The translations under genes were made by a program, and so were the position numbers. A stretch of 64,000 nucleotides of DNA from Leucobacter sp042726155 (GTDB lineage: Bacteria; Actinomycetota; Actinomycetes; Actinomycetales; Microbacteriaceae), in contig NZ_JBHXHV010000001.1 of NCBI RefSeq assembly GCF_042726155.1, positions 1,116,001 to 1,180,000 on the forward strand, in the 5' to 3' direction. Positions 58,165-64,000 of this stretch are shown one piece after another. Below the pieces are notes generated by a model. That model made no database searches and was not told the origin of the DNA. It worked only from the letters and a program-made list of their open reading frames with translations. Positions within the stretch are counted from its first letter, which is position 1. Each line of letters opens with the position of its first letter.

Positions 58165-58518
58165 GTGGAAATCGTTAAGGGAATACTCATCGTCTTGCAC
58201 CTCGTTGGCTTCGGCGCGGTGTTCGGCAGCACGCTCGCTCAGCTGTCGGCGGTGAAGGAAGCCCGCGCCCGCATCACCCCGGGCATCATGCACGGCGCCT
58301 GGCTGCTGCTCGCGACCGGATTGTTGCTCGTGGGCACCATCTACATGGGTGGCGGGCAGCCGAACAACGCGAAGATCGGCGTTAAGCTCGTCGTGCTGCT
58401 GGTGCTCATCGCGATTGTGCTCGTGGGTCGCAAGAAGCAGCCGGTTCCGGCCGGGTTCCTCGGAGCGATCGCGGGGCTTTCAGTGGTCAACGTAGCCCTC
58501 GCGGTGCTCTGGCACTGA
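58165..58518 (+). CDS. small membrane protein of unknown function
   Basis: This 117-aa protein has three or four hydrophobic helices: GILIVLHLVGFGAVFGSTLAQL, GAWLLLATGLLLVGTIYMGGG, VKLVVLLVLIAIVLVG and FLGAIAGLSVVNVALAVLW. It has no catalytic motif. It starts at GTG 58165, with GAGAAT 6 nt upstream, a weak variant of the leaderless box. Small proteins of this type commonly follow purH in related actinobacteria, and I do not know their role. The 92 bp before it hold no other recognisable feature. Confidence 0.75.
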   Translation: MEIVKGILIVLHLVGFGAVFGSTLAQLSAVKEARARITPGIMHGAWLLLATGLLLVGTIYMGGGQPNNAKIGVKLVVLLVLIAIVLVGRKKQPVPAGFLGAIAGLSVVNVALAVLWH

Positions 58519-58553
58519 GCGGAATCGCCGCCGGGCCTGTTCGGCTGGGCGGC

Positions 58554-59234
58554 TCAGTAGGTGACGTCGGCCCGTGAGGATTCGATGAACCGCTGCATGC
58601 CGTCGCCCTGCTCCGCGAACTCGCCGCCGCCGCACATACCCACGGCGAGCAGCGCGAAATCCCCGTCGCGGTGAGCGTAGGCGACGCCCTCAATACTTGG
58701 GTCTTCGGGCGCCGTGAAGTGCACGTTCGCGAAATCGAGCGCCGCGGTCATGGCGCCCGCATTGATGTCGGCGTCGAGTTTGACCGGCTTGCTCGGCTCG
58801 ATCGAGAGTGTGACACGGGCCGCCTTCTCGCCCATCTCAGCGGCGACATCGTTCGCGATGGTCGCCGATGTCGGCTCCTTTTCCGTTCCCATGCCAGCGG
58901 GCTGACGGAAGTCGATGATGCACTTCGCCGACACCTGCATCTGCACGACGCCCTTTTCGTCGGTGATCGGGAGCGGCTTCCAGCCGTTCGGCAACTCATC
59001 GGGGAATGACCACAGGAGATCTTTTGGTGGTGCGCCCGTGGTGATCTTCGCAAGGAGATCGGTTTCGTCCGAGGTGAGCGCGTCGTCTGCCTGCTCGTCC
59101 GCCGGGCTTTCGGACTGATCGGTCGTCGGCTTGGTTTTCGCTGTCGGCTCGGGCGCAGCAGTACCGCTGCACCCGCTGAGGGCCGCGATCATTGTTGCAG
59201 CGGCGAGCCAGGGCAGCATCTGATGTGACTTCAT
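58554..59234 (-). CDS. putative lipoprotein
   Basis: This 226-aa exported protein has signal peptide MKSHQMLPWLAAATMIAALSGC (lipobox LSGC) and a Thr/Pro/Glu/Asp-rich linker. The globular domain contains Cys residues in SAKCIIDFRQPAG and AVGMCGGGEF that could form a disulfide. No known domain was recognised. TACCCT ends 6 nt before ATG 59234, which decides between several close ATGs (59234, 59240). It converges with the small membrane protein gene. Confidence 0.8.
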   Translation of the reverse strand: MKSHQMLPWLAAATMIAALSGCSGTAAPEPTAKTKPTTDQSESPADEQADDALTSDETDLLAKITTGAPPKDLLWSFPDELPNGWKPLPITDEKGVVQMQVSAKCIIDFRQPAGMGTEKEPTSATIANDVAAEMGEKAARVTLSIEPSKPVKLDADINAGAMTAALDFANVHFTAPEDPSIEGVAYAHRDGDFALLAVGMCGGGEFAEQGDGMQRFIESSRADVTY

Positions 59235-59240
59235 GCCCAT

Positions 59241-59246
59241 AGGGTA
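59241..59246 (-). promoter_or_regulatory. -10 box of the lipoprotein gene, leaderless arrangement
   Basis: On the minus strand TACCCT ends 6 nt before ATG 59234. Confidence 0.45.
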
Positions 59247-59327
59247 ACCGGTGACGAAGTGGGCGGCGGGTTTTCCGCCGCCCACTTCGTGGTCGCGAGC
59301 TGGTGGGCTGGCGAGCTGGTAGGCGGG

Positions 59328-60848
59328 TTAGCGCCAGCGTGCGCCCCAGTTCTGTGACTCGCCTGCCGGAGCGATGTGCTGCGGGATGCCGAGGGGGTTG
59401 GTGGTGCGGAGCGCTTCGGGGAGGAGCGCCTCAGGTGCGTTCTGGAAGGCGACGGGGCGCAAGAATCGGGTGATTGCTGCGGTGCCGACCGAGGTTGATG
59501 CGTCGTTCGTGGTTGCGGGCCAGGGGCCGCCATGCTGCTGGGCCGGGGTAACGGCGACGCCCGTGGACCAGCCATTGAACAAGACGCGGCCGACCTGGTT
59601 CGCGAGCGCGGCGATGAGCGCGCGGAGCGCGTCTGCGTTGTCGGTCGTGCCGGTCGCTTCTGCTTCGCTGAGGTGGAGGGTGCCGGAGAGGTTGCCCTCG
59701 TAGAACTCGGGCATCAGGGCTGCGAGGTCGGTGCCGGCTGGGGTCTCAACGAGGATCGACAGCGGCCCGAACGATTCCTCGAGGAGGGATTCACGGCCCG
59801 CGCGGAAGTCGTCGAGGCCGATGACCGCGATCGTGGGGGTCGCCCAGCCCTGACCGTCTTCGTCGAATCGGATGCCGCCCTCGATCACTGGGCGCGCGCC
59901 GGGAGTATTGAGCACCGCGGTGCGGCGTTCATCGTAGCTCTGCGCGATGCGGGGGTCGAGGAGGCGGTGCTCGGGGAACTCTGTGGCGCTCGCGGTGATC
60001 GCTGCGGTGAGTTCGCCGCCTTCGGGGATGAACGCGAAGCCGGGCTTGGTGCAGAGCTGCCCGGCGGAGCCGGCGACGCTGGTGAGGTAGCCGGACGCGA
60101 TTTCTGTGGCGCGTTCCTCAATGGCGGCTGCGGTGATGAAGACGGGGTTCACGCTGCCGAGTTCACCGAAGAACGGGATGGGTGCTGGCCGGTTCGCGGC
60201 GATGTCTGCGAGGAGACGACCGACGCGGATGGAGCCGGTGAACGAGCCTGCTTTGATCCGCGGGTCTTTGAGGACGGCGACTCCAGCTTCACGGCCGTGG
60301 ATGAGTTGGAACGAGCCCTCGGGCAGGCCAGCGGCGGTGAGGGCTTCGGCGGCGACGGCGGCGGTCGCGTCGGAGAGCTCTGCGTGGCTGGAGTGAGCCT
60401 TCACGATCAGGGGGCAGCCGGCTGCGAGGATCGCGGCGGAGTCGCCGCCCATGACGGAGAACGCGAACGGGAAGTTCGAGGCGGAGAAGTTAATGACCGG
60501 GCCGACGGGGATGTGGGTGCGTCGGATGTCGGGGCGTGCGCCGAGGGCGAAGCCCGGGTCGGCGTGGTCGATGCGTGCATCGAGGTAGCCGCCGTCAACG
60601 ATGGTGTCAGCGAACAGGCGCAGCTGCACGGCGGTGCGGGTGACTTCTCCGGTGAGGCGGGCTTCGGTGAGGCCGGTTTCGCGGGCTGCGATCTCGACGA
60701 GGTCTGCTTTGGCTGCTTCGAGTGCATCGGCGGCCGCGACGAGTGCGTGGGCGCGTTGGGTTGCTGTTGTTGCGGCGAGCAGCGGTGCGGCTGCGGTGGC
60801 GCGTGCAACGACGGCTTCAAGATCGGGGGAGAGGGCTTCGTTGGTCAT
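59328..60848 (-). CDS. NADP-dependent aldehyde dehydrogenase (alpha-ketoglutarate semialdehyde dehydrogenase type)
   Basis: This 506-aa aldehyde dehydrogenase has the catalytic Cys in SAGQLCTKPGFAF and catalytic Glu in PFFGELGSVNPVF. The cofactor region has PVGPVINFSASNFPFAFSVMGGDSAAILAAGCPLIVKAHSSH, and the C-terminus is HGGPWPATTNDASTSVGTAAITRFLRPV. This sequence style is that of 2,5-dioxopentanoate dehydrogenases ending pentose, hexarate or hydroxyproline degradation. I chose the ATG at 60848 for its AAGGAT site; the frame is open upstream. It is divergent from the liv operon with a shared operator. Confidence 0.88.
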   Translation of the reverse strand: MTNEALSPDLEAVVARATAAAPLLAATTATQRAHALVAAADALEAAKADLVEIAARETGLTEARLTGEVTRTAVQLRLFADTIVDGGYLDARIDHADPGFALGARPDIRRTHIPVGPVINFSASNFPFAFSVMGGDSAAILAAGCPLIVKAHSSHAELSDATAAVAAEALTAAGLPEGSFQLIHGREAGVAVLKDPRIKAGSFTGSIRVGRLLADIAANRPAPIPFFGELGSVNPVFITAAAIEERATEIASGYLTSVAGSAGQLCTKPGFAFIPEGGELTAAITASATEFPEHRLLDPRIAQSYDERRTAVLNTPGARPVIEGGIRFDEDGQGWATPTIAVIGLDDFRAGRESLLEESFGPLSILVETPAGTDLAALMPEFYEGNLSGTLHLSEAEATGTTDNADALRALIAALANQVGRVLFNGWSTGVAVTPAQQHGGPWPATTNDASTSVGTAAITRFLRPVAFQNAPEALLPEALRTTNPLGIPQHIAPAGESQNWGARWR

Positions 60849-61043
60849 GCATCGATCCTTCGTTGTCGGGGCAGCAGTGCCTGCGGGAACCGCTGCAATT
60901 CTTCCAGGCTGGGCCGTGCTGTGGGCTTTCTGGGTTGCACAGTCGTGAGTGATTTGACCGTGCGCGGAGGCTGCTTCGGGCTCGTGCCCGGACTCCGCTG
61001 GCGATCGTATTCGAAACGTGACCTGAACGCCGCGCGCGTCGAC

Positions 61044-61064
61044 TATACAATGTAAAATTGTACA
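61044..61064. promoter_or_regulatory. TACAAT-N5-ATTGTA operator between the aldehyde dehydrogenase and liv genes
   Basis: A 21-bp near-palindrome (arms of 8, one mismatch) stands out as AT-rich in the 285-bp divergent gap. Its TACAAT halves also resemble -10 boxes on both strands, so a bound regulator could control both directions. No other feature was recognised in the gap. Confidence 0.6.
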
Positions 61065-61133
61065 GGGCGTCGCTGGTGACGCCGACTGCACTCTTCCAGA
61101 GATTCAACGAAGTATCCAGGAAAGGAAGTCTCA

Positions 61134-62309
61134 ATGTCTTCTCGACGTTCTCTGACTACCCGGCTCGCAGCAACCGGTGCGCTCGCACTCTCGTTCGGGC
61201 TCGCACTCTCCGCCTGCTCAGGCGGCCTCGCCAGCGGTGGCGACTCGGGCGACAGCGGAGAGGGCGCCATTAAGATCGGCATGCTCGCTCCGTTCTCGGG
61301 CCAGGAAGCCGCATTTGGCGACTACATGAAGTTCGGCGCTCAGCTCGCTATCAACGAGATCAATGACGACGGTGGCATTGACGGCCGCGATCTGGAACTC
61401 GTCACGGAGGACGACGGCTGCGACCCGACCGCCGCCGTTGCCGCAGCGAACAAGCTCGTCACCGCGGGCGTCAAGGGCTCGGTCGGCGGATACTGCTCCG
61501 GCGCCACGCTCCCGACCCTCCCCGTCTTCGCTGACGCGGAGGTGCCGATGGTGATTCCCGCCGCGAACTCTAATCAGTTGGTCGGACAGGGCGCGTTCAT
61601 GATCAATGGCACGGGCGCTCAGCAGGCCTCCGCCGCTGTCGCCTATATGAAGAAGGTCGGCGCGAAGAACGTCGCGATCATCGACGACAACACCGACTAC
61701 TCGGTTGATCTCGCCGATTCGGTCGCGGACCAGGCAGACGGCTTCAAGGTGGCCAAGCGCGAATCTGTGAACCCCGATGAGAAGGACTTCTCGGCCAACG
61801 TCAACAGCGTGCTCGGATCAAACCCCGACTTCGTCGTCTGGACCGGCTACTACCAGGCAGGCGGACTGCTGGTGAATCAGCTGCGCGGCGCGGGCTACGA
61901 CGGCCCGATCCTCGTGGGCGACGGCTCGGTAGATGCGCAGCTGGCAGCAATCGCCGGCCCCGACAGCATCAAGGATGTCGTGGGCACGTTCACCAAGACC
62001 CCCGACATGCTCGAGGGTGGCGAGGCCTGGATCGCGGACTACGAGAAGGTCTCGGACGGAGCAGCTCCCGGTCCGTACTCGATCCAGAGCTACGAAGCGG
62101 TCAAGACCATCGCCGAGGCATTTACTGAAGCAGGCGGCACCGACTACGACGCCGTGGTCAAGGCACTCAAGGGCCTCGATGGCTTCCCGCTGCTCACCGG
62201 CGACCTGACGTTCGCCGATGACGGGTCGCGTGAGGGTGGCGGCTTCGTCATCGTCGAACCCACCGGTGACGACGGCGCGTTCGTGCTGAAGGACGCACTG
62301 GAGGACTAA
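61134..62309 (+). CDS. branched-chain amino-acid-type ABC transporter substrate-binding lipoprotein
   Basis: This 391-aa lipoprotein has lipobox LALSACSGG. The mature domain has IKIGMLAPFSGQEAAFGDYMKFGAQLAINEINDDGGIDGRDLELVTEDDGCDPTAAVAAANKLV and GAKNVAIIDDNTDYSVDLADS, typical LivJ/LivK type I periplasmic-binding folds. GGAAAGGAAG precedes the ATG. It is followed by livH and livM permeases. The ligand may be a branched-chain amino acid, but this family also binds amides, urea and other compounds. Confidence 0.92.
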   Translation: MSSRRSLTTRLAATGALALSFGLALSACSGGLASGGDSGDSGEGAIKIGMLAPFSGQEAAFGDYMKFGAQLAINEINDDGGIDGRDLELVTEDDGCDPTAAVAAANKLVTAGVKGSVGGYCSGATLPTLPVFADAEVPMVIPAANSNQLVGQGAFMINGTGAQQASAAVAYMKKVGAKNVAIIDDNTDYSVDLADSVADQADGFKVAKRESVNPDEKDFSANVNSVLGSNPDFVVWTGYYQAGGLLVNQLRGAGYDGPILVGDGSVDAQLAAIAGPDSIKDVVGTFTKTPDMLEGGEAWIADYEKVSDGAAPGPYSIQSYEAVKTIAEAFTEAGGTDYDAVVKALKGLDGFPLLTGDLTFADDGSREGGGFVIVEPTGDDGAFVLKDALED

Positions 62310-62383
62310 CCCTGAGTAGCTGGGCGGGCGGGAATCCCGCCCGCCCAGCTGATCCCGCATTCGTTCCCCCAGGGAAGGCACTC

Positions 62384-63277
62384 ATGTTCCAACTCATTTG
62401 GAACGGGCTCTTCGTCGGCTCGTTCTACGCGCTAGTCGCGCTCGGCTACAGCATGGTCTACGGCATCATCAAGCTACTGAACTTCGCGCACGGCGACCTC
62501 TACATGCTGGGGTCGTTTCTCGCATTCGTCGTACTCGGCGGCTTTACGGGCCTGTTTGGGCTCGGTTCGATCCCGATCCTGCTGCTCGTGCTGCTCATCA
62601 CCATGCTGCTCACGGGCGGCATCGGAGTGCTCATTGAGCGCATCGCGTACCGCCCGCTCCGCTCGAGTCCCAGGCTCGCAGCGCTCATCACCGCGGTCGG
62701 AGTCTCATTCACGCTGGAGTACACCGTGCGCCAGATCTTCGGCGCGAGTCCGCTCGTCTTCCCGATTCGGTTGCAGGGGGAACCGGTCGAGGTGTTGGGG
62801 GCGCGGATCACGATGCCGCAGCTGATACTCATGCTGGTTGCGGCGGTACTCATGTTCTTGCTGCAGCGATACGTCATGCACTCGCGCGAGGGGCGCGCGA
62901 TGCGCGCGATCGCGCTCGACCAGAAGGCGTCGCTGCTCATGGGCGTCAACGTGAACCGCGTTATTTCGCGCACGTTCTTCATCGGCTCGGCCCTCGCGGG
63001 CGCCGCCGGTGTGATGGCGGCGGCCTACTACGGCACGATCGACTTCTTGATGGGCTTCGTCATCGGATTGAAGGCGTTTACCGCCGCCGTGATCGGCGGC
63101 ATCGGCAACCTGTACGGCGCCATGCTCGGCGGCGTGGTGCTCGGGATGCTCGAGTCGTTCGGCACACACTTCCTCGGCGGCCAGTGGCGCGACGTGTTCG
63201 CGTTTGGCTTCCTCATTCTGTTCCTGGTCTTTAAACCGACCGGCATACTCGGCGAACGCGTCGTGGAGAGGGTGTGA
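62384..63277 (+). CDS. livH: branched-chain amino-acid-type ABC transporter permease LivH
   Basis: This 297-aa permease has about eight helices. The N-terminus LIWNGLFVGSFYALVALGYSMVYGIIKLLNFAHGDLYMLG is diagnostic. The coupling region REGRAMRAIALDQKASLLMGVNVNRVISRTFFIGSALAGAAGVM and GGIGNLYGAMLGGVVLGMLE follow. GGAAGG lies before the ATG. It starts 74 nt after the binding-protein gene and ends 2 nt before livM. Confidence 0.95.
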   Translation: MFQLIWNGLFVGSFYALVALGYSMVYGIIKLLNFAHGDLYMLGSFLAFVVLGGFTGLFGLGSIPILLLVLLITMLLTGGIGVLIERIAYRPLRSSPRLAALITAVGVSFTLEYTVRQIFGASPLVFPIRLQGEPVEVLGARITMPQLILMLVAAVLMFLLQRYVMHSREGRAMRAIALDQKASLLMGVNVNRVISRTFFIGSALAGAAGVMAAAYYGTIDFLMGFVIGLKAFTAAVIGGIGNLYGAMLGGVVLGMLESFGTHFLGGQWRDVFAFGFLILFLVFKPTGILGERVVERV

Positions 63278-63279
63278 TC

Positions 63280-64000
63280 ATGGCCAAGTCGACCACTCCG
63301 CGCCTGCAGGCGCCGAAACCAACCATCGAACGGCCGCCGGCCATTCGCGGGCTGCTCGCCCCCGATCGATTCATGAAGCTGCTCGGCCTCGTGCTCTTCA
63401 TCGTCGCGGCGGTGCTGCCGTTCGTGACAGCAACGCCGTACATCATCTCCATCTTGACGTCGGCATTCATCTACATCGTGCTTGCGATGGGTCTGAACGT
63501 CGTGGTCGGTTACGCTGGCCTGCTCGATCTCGGATACATCGCGTTCATGGCGGTGGGGGCATATACGAGCGGGATCCTGACCACTCAGTTCGGGCTCTCA
63601 ATGCTCGAGACCCTGCCCTTCGTGGTGATCGCGTGCATCGTCGCCGGTGTCATTATCGGTGGCCCGACACTTCGCCTGCGCAGCGACTATCTCGCGATCG
63701 TGACCCTTGGGTTCGGCGAGATCATTCGTATCACCGCGAACAACTTGAAGATCACGGGCGGTCCGAGCGGCATCCACGGCATTCCGACCTGGTCGTTCTT
63801 CGGCTGGTCGTTCGCGGATGGTCTCGACGTATTCGGGATCCACTTCAATGCGAAGATTCTATTCTACTATTTCGTGCTCTTCATCGGCATCGGCGTCGCC
63901 GTTGTCGCTGTCTCTCGCCTCGGCCGCGGCAAACTTGGCCGAGCGTGGAAGTCGGTGCGTGACGACGAGGACGTCAGCGAAGCGATGGGCATCAACGGCT
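63280..64000 (+). CDS. livM: branched-chain amino-acid-type ABC transporter permease LivM (3' end beyond window)
   Basis: The frame from ATG 63280 stays open to the window end (240 codons visible). It has a basic N-terminus (MAKSTTPRLQAPKPTIERPP), then about six helices with VLAMGLNVVVGYAGLLDLGYIAFMAVGAYTSGIL, TLRLRSDYLAIVTLGFGEIIRITANNLKITGGPSGIHGIP, and the start of the coupling loop (LGRAWKSVRDDEDVSEAMGING). These are LivM hallmarks. livG and livF ATPase genes would be expected next. Truncation is only due to the window edge. Confidence 0.93.
   Translation, partial: MAKSTTPRLQAPKPTIERPPAIRGLLAPDRFMKLLGLVLFIVAAVLPFVTATPYIISILTSAFIYIVLAMGLNVVVGYAGLLDLGYIAFMAVGAYTSGILTTQFGLSMLETLPFVVIACIVAGVIIGGPTLRLRSDYLAIVTLGFGEIIRITANNLKITGGPSGIHGIPTWSFFGWSFADGLDVFGIHFNAKILFYYFVLFIGIGVAVVAVSRLGRGKLGRAWKSVRDDEDVSEAMGING

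Noticed and set aside
59532..61055. Long open frame (507 codons) on the plus strand opposite the aldehyde dehydrogenase
   Set aside because: Gly/Cys/Glu-rich antisense composition with no domain; the minus-strand dehydrogenase has complete catalytic motifs.
63280..64000. livM considered as a pseudogene because it has no stop codon here
   Set aside because: The frame is intact to the window edge and ends in the conserved coupling loop; it is simply cut by the window.

Overview
The window is a GC-rich, gene-dense stretch of actinobacterial chromosome. Gene content and order point to Microbacteriaceae, possibly Leucobacter or a close relative. This is inferred from the rplQ-truA-rplM-rpsI-glmM-coaA-glmS-acpS-tsaE/B-rimI-tsaD run, guaB/guaB3/guaA, pcrA-sucCD and DUF6350-purN-purH; no 16S gene is present. 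I see no tRNA, rRNA, CRISPR array, insertion sequence or prophage. No gap longer than 300 bp lacks a gene.

1-13.4 kb is core housekeeping: the 3' end of rplQ, an O-acyltransferase, truA, rplM-rpsI-glmM, a secreted lytic transglycosylase with coaA, then glmS and a tightly overlapping acpS-tsaE-tsaB-rimI-tsaD run (amino sugars, acyl carrier protein activation, t6A tRNA modification). 13.4-25.4 kb holds two DUF4190 membrane proteins around a THUMP-like methyltransferase, a CIRCE-controlled groES without groEL beside it, rarD, and a guanine-nucleotide region (guaB, guaB3, guaA) interleaved with a secreted Ig-repeat/sunset-domain protein, a SURF1 protein and a DUF3817 protein.

25.4-38.3 kb is more accessory: an XRE-cupin regulator/NhaC transporter/class V aminotransferase cassette, a Bax-inhibitor-like protein, a GDPD, an asparaginase, PcrA helicase, and an overlapping nitroreductase/PaaK-like adenylation-enzyme pair facing a TetR regulator. 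38.6-58.5 kb carries sucCD, DUF6350 and purN-purH, separated by blocks of transport and signalling genes: a two-component system, a SsuABC-type transporter, a TPP-riboswitch thiamine transporter whose third gene is a P-loop kinase rather than ThiQ, and a MetNIQ transporter with an adjacent OsmC gene. 58.5-64 kb has a lipoprotein, a ketoglutarate-semialdehyde-type dehydrogenase divergent from a branched-chain amino-acid ABC operon, and livM cut by the window end.

The most consistent regulatory signal is a TAnnnT (-10-like) box placed 6 or 7 nt before the start codon of at least eleven genes, as expected for leaderless mRNAs. It also fixes several start codons. Other non-coding signals include a 26-bp perfect palindrome before acpS, a 22-bp palindrome flanked by C-runs and G-runs at 43.6-43.8 kb, a TAGAC-N3-GTCTA operator at metN/osmC, a TACAAT-N5-ATTGTA operator at the aldehyde dehydrogenase/liv junction, and clusters of hairpins at convergent gene ends.
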